Shown piece after piece: positions 8,494-18,100 of a DNA stretch of 64,000 nucleotides. The notes under the pieces were generated by a model, which was not told the origin of the DNA, did no database searches, and saw nothing but the letters and a program-made list of their open reading frames with translations. Positions within the stretch are counted from its first letter, which is position 1, and each line of letters starts with the position of its first letter. The stretch spans positions 52,791 through 116,790 of the forward strand of contig JACJYA010000021.1 in assembly GCA_020636315.1 (NCBI GenBank). Reading direction: 5' to 3'. Both the position numbers and the translations under genes were made by a program. This DNA is from Lewinellaceae bacterium (GTDB taxonomy: Bacteria; Bacteroidota; Bacteroidia; Chitinophagales; Saprospiraceae).

Positions 8494-9096
8494 ATGGAAG
8501 TCTTCACCCGGCCTATGCCTGTTATCTGTGGTTTTGCGCTCATATTATTCAGTTGCAATGCTGCTCCGGCCACCGGACAGGGCCAGCCATCTGCCAAAAC
8601 ACCGGAATCCACCCAGCAGGATGAGGTGGCCCGGTGGCCGAAGCCCGTTACCACCATTCAGGGAATTCCCGTTTATGAGGAATTCAGCCAGGTAGAACCT
8701 TTTTTCCATTTTGACAATGACACTACCTATGTCATAAACTTCTGGGCGACCTGGTGCAAACCCTGCGTTGAAGAGCTGCCTTATTTCGAAGAACTCACTG
8801 CCGCTTATGAAGGGCAGAAAGTCAGGGTTATCCTGATTAGCCTTGATTTTCCCCGGCAATTTGAAAGTAAACTGGCGCCCTTCGTCCGGGAACGGGAAAT
8901 GCAGTCTGAGGTGATCGCTCTGGCCGATGGCCGTTACAACGATTGGATCGACAAGGTTTCCACAGAGTGGACAGGGGCCATCCCCGCCACTTACGTGTAC
9001 AAAGGAGAGGAGTCTCGCTTTATCGGCAATTCGGTCAAAAGCATGGCCGAACTGGAAGCGGTGGCCAACCCTTTAATAACGGGCAATAAACGATGA
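8494..9096 (+). CDS. TlpA/ResA-like thioredoxin-fold lipoprotein
   Basis: 200 residues. The N-terminus ends in ALILFSC, a probable lipobox (Cys near residue 19), followed by a low-complexity linker. The thioredoxin domain starts near residue 70; its active site is NFWATWCKPCVEELPYFEEL (CxxC near residues 89-92), and the cis-Pro lies in TGAIPATYVY near 166. This WCxPC class is usually an envelope thiol-disulfide reductant, for example in cytochrome c maturation or redox signalling. A second thioredoxin-fold lipoprotein follows 46 bases downstream, so the two probably form one unit. The first 6-7 residues are uncertain because another start could be used. Confidence 0.87.
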   Translation: MEVFTRPMPVICGFALILFSCNAAPATGQGQPSAKTPESTQQDEVARWPKPVTTIQGIPVYEEFSQVEPFFHFDNDTTYVINFWATWCKPCVEELPYFEELTAAYEGQKVRVILISLDFPRQFESKLAPFVREREMQSEVIALADGRYNDWIDKVSTEWTGAIPATYVYKGEESRFIGNSVKSMAELEAVANPLITGNKR

Positions 9097-9142
9097 AATA
9101 ATCATCTAACTTATAGAATTTTCCAACAAAACCGATCTAAGC

Positions 9143-9826
9143 ATGAAGCACCTTAATCTGATCTTAACGCTGGCATTGGCCCTGGCCTCTTTTGCCTGTA
9201 ATGGCGGCGCCAACACCGAAAAGCAGGCCAAGGCCGCTACGGAAAGTGAAGCACCGGCAAAAACTGTAGCCCTGAAGCCCGACGGGGTAGGAGTGGGCGA
9301 TAAAGCTCCGGAATTCAAACTGAAAAATGTGGATGGAAAAGAATATTCCTTCCAGGACATCCGGGATGCCAGTGGCGATGCTCCCAGGGGATACATCCTC
9401 ATTTTCACCTGCAATACCTGCCCCTATGCCCAGGCCAGTGAGCAACGCATCATCAACCTCCACAATAAATATGCCGCCATGGGCTATCCGGTGGTGGCCA
9501 TTCAGCCCAACGACCCGGCGGTGCAACCCGGCGACAGCTTCGATGCCATGCAAAAGCGCGCCCGGCAGATGGAGTATCCCTTCCTTTACCTTTTTGATGA
9601 AGGGCAGGAGGTTTATCCTAAGTATGGAGCAACCCGAACCCCGGAAGTTTATCTGGTTGACAAGAGCCTGACCGTCCGTTATCACGGAGCCATCGATGAC
9701 AATGTGCGCGATGAAGACGGTGTGAAAGAGAAATTCCTGGAAAATGCGATTCAGGCCATAGATAAAGGGGAGGACCCCAAGCCGGCGACGACCAAGGCAG
9801 TCGGCTGCTCCATCAAAACGGCTTAA
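9143..9826 (+). CDS. Redoxin (AhpC/TSA-like) lipoprotein
   Basis: 227 residues with a lipoprotein signal (LALASFAC, Cys19) and an Ala/Lys/Glu-rich linker. The redoxin domain begins GVGVGDKAPEFKLKNVDGKEY (residues 48-68) and carries FTCNTCPYAQASEQRI, a CxxC within the peroxiredoxin-like Cys environment, with the cis-Pro in TRTPEVYLVD. This CNTCPYA subfamily is common in Bacteroidota as a thioredoxin-family protein of unsettled function. The C-terminus ends GCSIKTA, adding one more cysteine. It sits 46 bases after the TlpA-like gene, supporting a shared envelope redox role. Confidence 0.88.
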   Translation: MKHLNLILTLALALASFACNGGANTEKQAKAATESEAPAKTVALKPDGVGVGDKAPEFKLKNVDGKEYSFQDIRDASGDAPRGYILIFTCNTCPYAQASEQRIINLHNKYAAMGYPVVAIQPNDPAVQPGDSFDAMQKRARQMEYPFLYLFDEGQEVYPKYGATRTPEVYLVDKSLTVRYHGAIDDNVRDEDGVKEKFLENAIQAIDKGEDPKPATTKAVGCSIKTA

Positions 9827-9843
9827 CTCCGGGCCCTAAAGCT

Positions 9844-9885
9844 TCAAAAGTGATGGTGCATGGATCCGTGCACCATCACTTTTGA
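9844..9885. terminator. Bidirectional terminator hairpin between convergent genes
   Basis: Perfect 17-bp arms (9844-9860 with 9869-9885) enclose an 8-base loop containing GGATCC. The arms start and end in TCAAAAG/CTTTTGA, giving short T runs on both strands. It lies between the redoxin gene (+) and the barrel-protein gene (-). Confidence 0.8.
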
Positions 9886-9899
9886 TATAGCCTCAGCTT

Positions 9900-10610
9900 C
9901 TACCGAAAGCGATACGACAGGCCAAAGTGAAAAACCTTATAAAGGTTGGTCACACTGGATTTGAACGCTTCGTCCATTCTTTCCTGCAAAGCTGCCTTAG
10001 TATCCGGTGGCAAAGCAGCCGTTCCGGAGAAGGAATATTTCGGTTGGGGGTACCCTCTGAACCAGGCCGGCGTCCATTCGGCATTAATGGCCAATCCGTT
10101 CCTGAAATTGTACTGGTAACCAATACCCAAAGCCAGCCCTCCGCCGGCGGGCCGGCTTTGCCGGATGTTGACGGAACCTTCGTACGTTTCCCCATCGATG
10201 GCCCGGGAGCGGACATCGTAAGTCATGGCTTCGCGGTCTTTTCCGTTATATACATAGCCGGCGGAAAGATAGGGGGCGTTCCGGAAGGGAGTATAGCGCA
10301 TTTGCAGCAACCACCTCCGGGCTACTTCTTCCCGGGCGCTCACCAGGCCGTCCAATCCGGTTGCCTTTGCATTGAAAGAAGAACCATTTCTGCTGATCTG
10401 GTCCCGAAACTGATAAATGACCCCGGCGTATAACTTGTCATTGAAGTGATAACCGAAGGCCAGGCTGGGTTTAAAACTTCCGCCGACCGGCAATTCACCC
10501 AACCCTACTCCTACCTGCCAGTAGCGGTTGGTTGGGTTGCCGGCATCTTGTCCGGATGAAGGTTTTACTATGCAAATAAAGGCTATGAAAAGGAGGTTTG
10601 AAATTTTCAT
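9900..10610 (-). CDS. Outer-membrane beta-barrel protein, function unknown
   Basis: 236 residues. A signal peptide (MKISNLLFIAFICIVKPSSG, then QD) precedes alternating amphipathic strands rich in Tyr, Gly and aromatics (GVGLGELPVGGSFKPSLAFG, GYHFNDKLYAGVIYQFRDQI, LALGIGYQYNFRNGLAINAE), and it ends in the barrel-type FHFGLSYRFR with a terminal aromatic signature. This is the pattern of small Bacteroidota porin-like proteins. No specific family was recognised. The gene for a small membrane protein lies 12 bases upstream and is probably co-transcribed. Confidence 0.7.
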   Translation of the reverse strand: MKISNLLFIAFICIVKPSSGQDAGNPTNRYWQVGVGLGELPVGGSFKPSLAFGYHFNDKLYAGVIYQFRDQISRNGSSFNAKATGLDGLVSAREEVARRWLLQMRYTPFRNAPYLSAGYVYNGKDREAMTYDVRSRAIDGETYEGSVNIRQSRPAGGGLALGIGYQYNFRNGLAINAEWTPAWFRGYPQPKYSFSGTAALPPDTKAALQERMDEAFKSSVTNLYKVFHFGLSYRFR

Positions 10611-10622
10611 TGTCAGTGGATT

Positions 10623-10913
10623 TTAGAGTGAATGAATGAAGCGGATGAGCCCCTTTATCAGCAAAATGAGAAGAGCGCCAAAAGCAGTATTCAGAATGAG
10701 CATCAGCAGGGTTGCTCCCGCCAGTCCCAATTTCCGGATAGCGAGGCTGTCGGGCAGGCCGATATCGCATCCCCGCCACCGGTTGATGACCACCCAGGCG
10801 TTCAGGTGTTCGGCCTCCGCCCCCAGGAGGTAATCGACAATGACCATGATGCAAAGGCAGGCCAGGCCGCCCGCCACGTAAATGGCAGGCGGGAAAGAAA
10901 AGAAGGCTTTCAT
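10623..10913 (-). CDS. Small membrane protein, unknown function
   Basis: 96 residues with two hydrophobic spans, near residues 8-30 (AIYVAGGLACLCIMVIVDYLL) and 65-92 (LAGATLLMLILNTAFGALLILLIKGL), linked by a polar segment. No family is recognised. It is immediately upstream of the barrel-protein gene on the same strand. CAAAGATG at 10933-10940 is a one-mismatch TAnnTTTG box on the minus strand about 20 bases before the start and may be the promoter of the pair. Confidence 0.6.
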   Translation of the reverse strand: MKAFFSFPPAIYVAGGLACLCIMVIVDYLLGAEAEHLNAWVVINRWRGCDIGLPDSLAIRKLGLAGATLLMLILNTAFGALLILLIKGLIRFIHSL

Positions 10914-11049
10914 ATCACTTTTGTTTTGGTTCGGTACAAAGATGTACCTAACAGAAGTGGAAAGTCATTAACATAGGTAAAGGAAAATGGCCGGCCAAAG
11001 GGCTTTGGCCAGGGTATCTCAGAGTAAGGGGGAGATAGAAAAATGTCAG

Positions 11050-11078
11050 ATGGAAGGCACTTCCGAAGTGCCTTCCAT
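11050..11078 (-). terminator. Hairpin downstream of the BlaR1-like gene
   Basis: Perfect 13-bp arms ATGGAAGGCACTT (11050-11062) and its complement (11066-11078) enclose a 3-base loop. On the minus strand the hairpin is followed after a few bases by a run of Ts, and it sits about 85 bases past the protease stop. A REP-type repeat is the alternative. Confidence 0.6.
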
Positions 11079-11163
11079 TTTATCTGGCGCAAAAAATGGG
11101 GCCCTAGGAGCCGATAACTAAGGCTGAAAGCCTGACTACTTCATTTAACGGGAAACAGAATTA

Positions 11164-13038
11164 TTACTCCTCTCTGTCTTCCTGCGCACTTATCTTCTTC
11201 TCCAATTCCCGCGCCTTGGCTTCGGCCTCCTTTTCCATCATGCGGTGGCTAGCTTCCATTTGCTCCATTTTGTGGTGCAGGTTCATCATTTTTAACTGCA
11301 TGTCCTGTTCTTTCATCTGCATATCCTGTTCCATCTGAAAGCGCCGGTTCTGGAGTTCCTGGAGGGCCTTATCCTTTTCGAAGGATTGCTGGCTGAGGCT
11401 TTTCTGAGCCTGGAACATGCGGAGTTCCAATGCCTTTTGTTTTTCCAGCAGTTCCTGCTGTGCTTTCTGGAAAGCTTTGAGCTTTTGTTGCCTTTCCTGG
11501 CCTTCGGCTTTTTCCAGCTCTTCTTCCTGCAACTCAAGGTTCTGGTGTTGTTCTTCCAGGCTTATCTGGGCGGCTTCAAGTTCATTCTGAGATATCTCGA
11601 ACTCGCTTTCCAGCATTTCCTTTTCGTGTTCCTTACTGCGCATCTGCAGTTCCAGCTCCAGCATGGCTTTCTGAAGGGCCTGCATGGCCTGCTGGCTTTC
11701 TTTGCGGATCATCAGCTCTTCGCGTCGGAGAGACTGTTCTTTTTTGCGCATTTCCATTTCCGAGGCCTGCAATTCTTGCTCCAGTTGCTGGAGTTGTTTT
11801 TCTATATCCTGGCTACCCGCCGGAATAGTGTCGGGCAAGGCAGGTTGCTGCGGGGAGGGTTCGGCAACCACTGCGGGTTCTTGTTCGACAGCTGGTGCAG
11901 GATTATGGGCTTCCATAATGGGCTCTGGTTCTGGTTCAGGTTGTTCTACTACGCTTTTTTCTTCAAATGAGAGGGGCGCGGGCTTCTGGCCGGTATGGGC
12001 CTGGAAGGCCAGCAGCGCCAGGCAAACCAGAAAGGTGGACAGGGCCCAGAATGCTTTGGCGGCGACCTGCCGCTTGTCATTGCGCTGCAACAGGCGTTGT
12101 ATGCGGTTCAGAACGCTGCCATCTTTGCCCATAAAGGCCATTGCCAGGGAATGGCCGTTGAGGCGCCGTTCTTCCAGCAATGCCAGGGAACGCACCAGAT
12201 TCAGCGTGTCGCCGGTCATTTCCAGGGCGAGGTCATCACAGGCATGCTCCCGTTCGGACCTGATCTTGTTGCTGATCCACCACATCATCGGGTTGAAGAA
12301 CAAGAGGGTCTCTATCATGGAAATGAAGAGGTTGGCCAGATAATCATTGCGGCGGACGTGCGCCAGCTCATGGGCCAGGATGGCTTCCACCTGCCCGGGC
12401 GTCAATCCGGAGAGGAGGCCGGCCGGAAGCAGGATCACCTGTTTAAAAACACCCACTACCATGGGGCTGTGAATGCGGTGAGTTTCCCGCAGCTCGACAT
12501 TCCGGCGGATGCCCATCTGCTCCTTCAGTTGGGAAAGCTTGTCCGGCCAGATACCCTTCGGGCCGCGGCAGCGGTAATGCTTCAGATGCTGAATGTAAGC
12601 CATTTCTCCCAGCATCCGTAAACTGAGCAGGAGGACCCCCAGCAACCAGCCGGTAACGAGCAGGGGCAGGTGCTGTTCAAAATATTGCCTGTAAGCAGTC
12701 GGGTGATCAGGGACAGCCTCTGTTGTTGCTGTCACAGCGCCGGCGGAGGGCGCCTCCTGTGCATCAGTATATAAAAGTGTTACCTCTTCATGGGCGGTGG
12801 AAGCTCCCAGGGTGGAAGGGCTGTATAACCAGCTGAATGTCGCTACACAGGCCATCAGCAAAGCGAGCATGGCCCCATAAGCCAGGCGATAGCGGGCTGC
12901 CGGTGGCCGGCTGTGGGCCAGAGTAAGGCCTAAAGCCAGCAACAGAGCAATGGCGGCTCCCTGCCAGAGGGAGTGCAGGAGCGTCCAGCCGAGAGCTTCG
13001 GCCAGGTCGGTATCAATCCAGTGGGTGATGGTATTCAT
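11164..13038 (-). CDS. BlaR1-type M56 metallopeptidase with long C-terminal coiled coil
   Basis: 624 residues. The N-terminal part has the M56 layout: membrane spans near residues 20-40, 52-70 and 125-145, then the zinc site HELAH (223-227) with the downstream EREHACDD motif near 262-269, and a fourth span near 318-337 (ALSTFLVCLALLAF). In BlaR1/MecR1 this protease senses a signal outside and leads to cleavage of the BlaI repressor. Here the penicillin-binding sensor is absent: after an acidic Pro-rich linker (about 345-400) the last ~220 residues are a Glu/Gln/Lys/Met-rich coiled coil. The start codon overlaps the blaI stop by four bases (ATGA), so the two are translationally coupled. The inducing signal is unknown. 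Confidence 0.88.
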   Translation of the reverse strand: MNTITHWIDTDLAEALGWTLLHSLWQGAAIALLLALGLTLAHSRPPAARYRLAYGAMLALLMACVATFSWLYSPSTLGASTAHEEVTLLYTDAQEAPSAGAVTATTEAVPDHPTAYRQYFEQHLPLLVTGWLLGVLLLSLRMLGEMAYIQHLKHYRCRGPKGIWPDKLSQLKEQMGIRRNVELRETHRIHSPMVVGVFKQVILLPAGLLSGLTPGQVEAILAHELAHVRRNDYLANLFISMIETLLFFNPMMWWISNKIRSEREHACDDLALEMTGDTLNLVRSLALLEERRLNGHSLAMAFMGKDGSVLNRIQRLLQRNDKRQVAAKAFWALSTFLVCLALLAFQAHTGQKPAPLSFEEKSVVEQPEPEPEPIMEAHNPAPAVEQEPAVVAEPSPQQPALPDTIPAGSQDIEKQLQQLEQELQASEMEMRKKEQSLRREELMIRKESQQAMQALQKAMLELELQMRSKEHEKEMLESEFEISQNELEAAQISLEEQHQNLELQEEELEKAEGQERQQKLKAFQKAQQELLEKQKALELRMFQAQKSLSQQSFEKDKALQELQNRRFQMEQDMQMKEQDMQLKMMNLHHKMEQMEASHRMMEKEAEAKARELEKKISAQEDREE

Positions 13039-13418
13039 TGTTTATTTTTTTCGAGTTCTTCAATGATCTTTTTGATCTTTTCCAGGTCTTTGGCGCTGGC
13101 CTTCTCATGCCCCAGGGCCTGCATGGCAAGCTTGAGGGGAGAACCCCGGAAAACGGTGTCCACCAGTTTATCAACAATGTCCTCCTGAACCATCTGCTCG
13201 TCAATGGCCGCCTCGTAAAGGTGCGTGCGCCGGGAGGTATCCCGCCGGAGCAGCTTCTTGGCGGCCATCACCTGCATCATCTTCAGGGTAGTGGTATAGA
13301 CTACTTCCCGGTTCTTGCTCAATTCGGTATTTACGAAACGCACACTGGAAGGGCCGTGCTCCCAGAGGATCTGAAGCACCTCCAGTTCTGCATCGGTGGG
13401 TTTCCTGCTTTTACTCAT
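13035..13418 (-). CDS. BlaI/MecI/CopY family transcriptional repressor
   Basis: 127 residues. A winged-helix DNA-binding domain (PTDAELEVLQILWEHGPSSV at 6-25, then NREVVYTTTLKMMQVMAAKKLL) is followed by a C-terminal dimerisation helix region (DIVDKLVDTVFRGSPLKLAM). Family members repress their own operon and are removed by the partner M56 protease. The start MSKSRKPTDAELE at 13418 is preferred over the upstream in-frame ATG at 13460, which lies inside the operator region. The four-base overlap with the protease gene and three operator-like palindromes upstream support a self-regulated pair. Confidence 0.93.
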   Translation of the reverse strand: MSKSRKPTDAELEVLQILWEHGPSSVRFVNTELSKNREVVYTTTLKMMQVMAAKKLLRRDTSRRTHLYEAAIDEQMVQEDIVDKLVDTVFRGSPLKLAMQALGHEKASAKDLEKIKKIIEELEKNKQ

Positions 13419-13438
13419 GATCCATTCTGATTCAGTAC

Positions 13439-13512
13439 TACGAGAGATATCGTACGACAAATATATACGATACTTGCCGTAGTTTGCAAATTTAACTACG
13501 ACAAATATCGTA
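13439..13512 (-). promoter_or_regulatory. blaI promoter with three TACGA-N6-TCGTA operators
   Basis: Three 16-bp sites share TACGA-N6-TCGTA: TACGAGAGATATCGTA (13439-13454), TACGATACTTGCCGTA (13466-13481, one mismatch) and TACGACAAATATCGTA (13497-13512). On the minus strand a -33 TTTG (13490-13487) and a -7 TATATTTG (13465-13458) are 21 bases apart, placing transcription start near 13452. One operator overlaps the start point, one lies exactly between the two promoter boxes and one is just upstream. This fits BlaI autorepression. Confidence 0.8.
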
Positions 13513-13731
13513 TTTTAACATTTTGCGCATCTATGCCGGGGAAAAGGGGGGAAGAAACAAGCATTGAATCGGCCTGGCAACTTATATGGGAAAGCACTAC
13601 TTTAACAAAATTTTAATTTCCAGGAATAATATTCCCCCGCATTTAACTGTTTTCTAAATCAGGCTACTCTGCTTCGCCCTGCTTTGTGGGGATCAAAGGA
13701 GGAGGCGAAAACAAATATCAAACGAAACAAT

Positions 13732-14709
13732 ATGGGGTGGAAAAAAGTATGGAAAACACGGGCAAACAATCTTTCCGGGGGGCAAAAGGTGGTGAGCCTT
13801 TTCTGCTTTTGCGCTCTGTTGGCGCTGGCCCCCCGGCAATTGAAGTGTCAGGATATTTCGGCGACGCGCTTTTTCAAAATTGATTATCAGACTTTAGGGT
13901 CTCCCAGCCAACTGGTGCCCCGGCAGGGTGGTTTCGTTCCTTCCAGGGCGTATGAACCCAACCACCTGATCAAGGCAGAGCTGAAATTCCCTGTCAAGCT
14001 GAAAGGCCGCACCAGGGTTTTCGGCGAGCTGAAGTACAACAACGAATACGTATTTGGTATATATTCTCCAATAGAGGACGATGGAGTTTCCCCTATCAAG
14101 CTGCATGAGTCCAGCCTTTCTTTTATTGTTTCTCACAAATTCGGCAATGGTTACAGCCTGTTGGGCAAATTCGGAATGGAAAACAGTTCGGACCATTTCT
14201 GGAAAGCCGGCGGCAATTCTTTGTCCTGGAGCAACTCCATTTTATTGCAGAAAGAAAATGCCAACGGCAAATACGGCCTGGGCGCTTCCTGCGGGCTGGC
14301 TGTGCTGGGCAGGCTGAGCATCCTGCCTCTTATTTTGTACCAGAGAAAACTACCCCGCAACTGGGAGCTGGACCTCCTGCTCCCCGCTAAGATGCTGGCC
14401 ATTAAGAACGTATCCAACAGCTCTCGCTTCATCATGGGGGTCAAAGGAAGCAGCGGCAACTACTATCTTTCCGGGCTGGCGATGGATGGCCTCTCCGGCC
14501 TGAATTACCGCCGCCTTAGCGCCAATGCCATCCTGGGCTACGAAAAGCTGGTCACACCCCTGGTAGGCGTAGGCATCGAAGCCGGAGCCACTATCCCTGT
14601 TCAATCCGGGGTTTACCGGCAGGACAAGCGCTGGCAGGAGGTCCACAACTTCGGCCAGAAAGTCGATCCCTATTTCAATTTTAAGATATTTTTTGCGGTG
14701 CCAAGGTAA
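13732..14709 (+). CDS. Predicted outer-membrane barrel protein, unknown function
   Basis: 325 residues from the ATG at 13732 (MGWKKVWK). A basic N-terminus and hydrophobic stretch (VVSLFCFCALLALAP) form a signal peptide ending near LKCQD. The rest alternates short amphipathic strands with polar turns (LIKAELKFPVKLKGRTRVFGELKYN, LSFIVSHKFGNGYSLLGKFG) and finishes with VDPYFNFKIFFAVPR, the aromatic end of a barrel. It resembles the DUF6268-type barrels of Bacteroidota, though that match is only by eye. It is divergent from the blaI operon, with about 220 bases between the operators and its start. Confidence 0.65.
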   Translation: MGWKKVWKTRANNLSGGQKVVSLFCFCALLALAPRQLKCQDISATRFFKIDYQTLGSPSQLVPRQGGFVPSRAYEPNHLIKAELKFPVKLKGRTRVFGELKYNNEYVFGIYSPIEDDGVSPIKLHESSLSFIVSHKFGNGYSLLGKFGMENSSDHFWKAGGNSLSWSNSILLQKENANGKYGLGASCGLAVLGRLSILPLILYQRKLPRNWELDLLLPAKMLAIKNVSNSSRFIMGVKGSSGNYYLSGLAMDGLSGLNYRRLSANAILGYEKLVTPLVGVGIEAGATIPVQSGVYRQDKRWQEVHNFGQKVDPYFNFKIFFAVPR

Positions 14710-15180
14710 TTCGTTAGAAAACTCGCGCTCCAATTTGAACCACTGGTTATACGTAATCTGAATCTGTCAGGCCACTTAACTGCGCCGGGCTGGCGCCCGA
14801 GGCGCTGAAGCGTAGGGGGAGGCGAGGTGTAGGCCTTTTCTTTCTATCCGTTCTCAGCAATGATTGGGAGCATTGTGTCTGACGTTAGTAGGCCTCACCT
14901 CTGCCTGATTTGGGGTGGATCACCGGAAACTCAAAAGTTTCACTTACCAGGGTAAAATAAGGCCCCCATACGGGGGCACTAGATAAAATCAGATATGATG
15001 ATATCCGGGTTAGATCTTCCATCTTTTCGTGTTGGGAGTGAAAAGGGGAAGAACTCAGAGTTTGTTCAAAACTCTTTAAGCAGTTTTTGTAACAGGATTA
15101 TGATGGGGGAAAAATGGGCAAGTGTTCGTTTCGGTTGCAAATATATGGAAATTTCACAAAAGCTTTCAAGAACTGCCGCA
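14710..15180. other. Intergenic region with repeat fragments and hairpins
   Basis: No gene is supported. It holds an imperfect inverted pair GAGGTGTAGGCCT / AGGCCTCACCTC (about 14823-14836 and 14890-14901), a hairpin GCCCCCatacGGGGGC (about 14961-14976), and AGAGTTTGTTCAAAACTCT (about 15058-15076), whose GTTTGTTCAAAA core recurs near 39153. AGGCCTCACCTCTG (14890-14903) is repeated exactly at 49235-49248. Confidence 0.6.
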
Positions 15181-18100
15181 CTATTCTGCTCCCAAAGGTA
15201 AAATTACCGCCGGCACCTGATATTCGCGGTAAAGGCGGTTGAATGAAGCGATATCTTCATTGACGATCTTGTGCATCTGTTTTCTGAACTGTGACCATTC
15301 TCCCAGCAATTCCTCCAGCCGTTGGCGGGCCCCGTGGGTCACTTTGGGGTTGTGGGCATCCACTTTTTGCTTGAGGCTGAGCAGTTCGGCGCTGAGCCGG
15401 TTAGGGAAATTGATCACATCCTGGTAGGTTTCCTGTTTAGGTTGTACAAGTTTTTCTTCCCAATCTTTGATGTTGTTGACAATATTCTGGCTGGCATCCA
15501 GCAGTTCTTTCGTGCATTCAATCTTTTTCAGAGAAGAGTGCAGGGATTCCACCTGTTGTTTTACCTCCTTCATTTGTTTCACGCTGTGGTGAATGTCGCG
15601 AACGGCTTGTTCGATGGCCACTAGTACTTCCTGCTGCTCGTAGTAATCCTCCGGGCAGGCGTTCAGGCGGGGGTCAGGCAGGACGGCCACAGTGCGTTCC
15701 AGAACCTTGCCCGGCATTTTCAACTGTACGGTATATGTTCCGGGAGCTACCATACTCCCTTCATAACTGCCGAGGATAAAAACCCCTGGAATACCGGGTA
15801 GTGGTTCCCGGCGAAGGTCCCAGAAAAAGCAGTTCAACCCTCTTTTGTGGGGAAGGCGGGCCTCTGGTTTGGGGCCACCCTCATATTTTTGAAAATCTTC
15901 ATCGGGCAGGTTGCTGTAAGGCCTTATCAGGTTGCCGTGGGCGTCGAGTATATTGAGCTGAAAGCCGGCGCTGTCCATGTCTTCAGGCAAAAAATAATAG
16001 AGCTGAACGCCATCCGGCGGGTTTTGCCCTATACCGGCGACAGGGGCCTCGGGCGCCTTGCTGTCAAAGCGGACAGTCGGGGAGGGCTGGAAAAGCAGCA
16101 CCTGGCCTGCTGCTTCTTCTCCGTGTTGGCGGAGGGGTTCCAGCCCGTCCAGTATCCAGAATGACCGCCCGGAGGTGGCGGCAATGAGGCTGTTGTCTTT
16201 TACGGCCAGGTCATTGATGGGGCAAACCGGGAGATTGAGTTGAAACCGCTCCCACTGGCGCCCGTAATCCATAGAAATATACAAACCCGTTTCCGTACCA
16301 CCGTAAAGCAACCCGGGGCGCACCGGGTCTTCCCTGATCACTCTCAGAAAGTCTTCCTTGCCGATCCCTCGTGTGATCAGGGCCCAGTTCTTACCGAAAT
16401 CTTTAGTGTAATAAGCAATGGGCTGAAGATCATCGAATTTGAACCTCGTAGCAACGACGTAGGCCGTTCCGGTTTGATGAGGCGAAAGCTCGATGCAATT
16501 GATAAGGGCTTCACCCAGTTGGGGGGGAGTAATGTTTTCCCAGTCCTGGCCTTCATTGCGGGTCAGGTGCAGCAGGCCATCGTCACTTCCAACCCAGATC
16601 GTTCCGGCTTCATGAGGAGAACAGGCCATATAGCTGATAGTGTTATAATTCTCTCCACCCGCTCCTTCGTTGGTATATGGCACCCCGCCCTCGCCTTGCT
16701 TGCCCGGTTCGTCGCGGGTAAGGTCGGGGCTGATCACTTCCCAGCTCAACCCTCCGTCCGCCGAGCGAAGCACTACATTGGCCCCGTGGTACAAAACGCC
16801 CGGATCCTGAGGTTTTGCCACCAGAGGAGCATTCCAGTTGAATCGATATTTCATTTCCCTGGGCAGTTTACTCAGGCTCAGTCCCGGATAGGCCATGATG
16901 TCTTTCTTCCTGCCGGTCCGGTGGTCAAAAACGGTCAGTTCCCCCTGATAGCTTCCGCCGTAAACCAGGGTAGGGTCATCCGGGTCAAGAGCGATAAAGG
17001 CACTCTCGCCGCCTGCCACTTCGTACCAATCCTGGGAGGTAATCCCTGTCTTGTGAGTACGGCTTGGGATGGCGATGGAGGAGTTGTCCTGTTGGCCGCT
17101 GTAAATGTAGTAGGGGAAACGGTTGTCGGTAATGATCCGATAGAACTGGGCAGTGGGCTGATTATGCTGAGTGGACCACGACTGGCCACCGTTGAAAGTA
17201 ATGGAGGCGCCCCCGTCGTTACCCAGTATCATGATATCCGGGTCATGGGGGTTGATCCAGAGGGCGTGCTGGTCGGAATGGGGGTTGGGAATGCTGGTGA
17301 AAGTTTTCCCACCATCGATAGACCGCAACAACGGCGCGTTGAGTACATAGACCGTTTCTTCGTCAGAAGGGTCAGCTATGATCTCGATATAATACCAGGC
17401 GCGGGCAACGGTGCTTCGATGGGAATTCACCCGCTCCCAGTTCTTCCCGCCGTCATCTGAACGGAAAACCCCTCCGTTTTCCGCTTCAATATTGGCGTAT
17501 AAGCGTTTGGGGTTGGCCGGCGATACACACACGCCCACTTTACCCATGGATTCGGGCAGCCCCCGGGTAAGTTTTTCCCAGTTGAGGCCCCCGTCGCCGG
17601 AACGATAGAGGCCTGAGCCCGGGCCTCCGCTGCGGATCTGCCAGGGCGTACGCTGGTGGTCCCACATGCCGGCATAGAGGATGCGGGGGTTGGCTGGGTC
17701 CATGCTGAGGTCACAGGCGCCGGTCGTCGAATTCACAAAGAGCAGTTGCTCCCAGGATTGTCCGCCGTTCTTACTGTGATAAATACCTCTTTCCTGGCAC
17801 GGCCCGTATAAGGCTCCCTGGACGGCTACATAAACGTTATCCGGGTCATTGGGATGAACCTGGATAGCGGCGATGTGGCGGGCACTGGGCAACCCCAGAT
17901 ATTCCCAGTCTTTACCGGCGTTGAGCGAACGATAGACTCCATCCCCGTGATGGGTCATGACGCCCCGGACCGGATGTTCCCCCATCCCGACATAGACCAC
18001 ATTGGGGTCGGAAGGGGCCACGGCAATAGCCCCGACGGACCCGGTTTGAAAGTGGCCGTCAGAAATGTTGGCCCATGTCAGCCCTCCATCTTCCGTCTTC

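Noticed and set aside
11386..11970. 194-codon Phe/Leu-rich plus-strand frame that looks like a membrane protein
   Set aside because: It is the complement of the Glu/Gln/Lys-rich coiled coil of the BlaR1-like protein, which automatically yields Phe/Leu-rich translation.
16240..17460. 406-codon plus-strand frame inside the BNR protein gene
   Set aside because: Antisense shadow of a repeat-rich propeller gene; no start context or domain.
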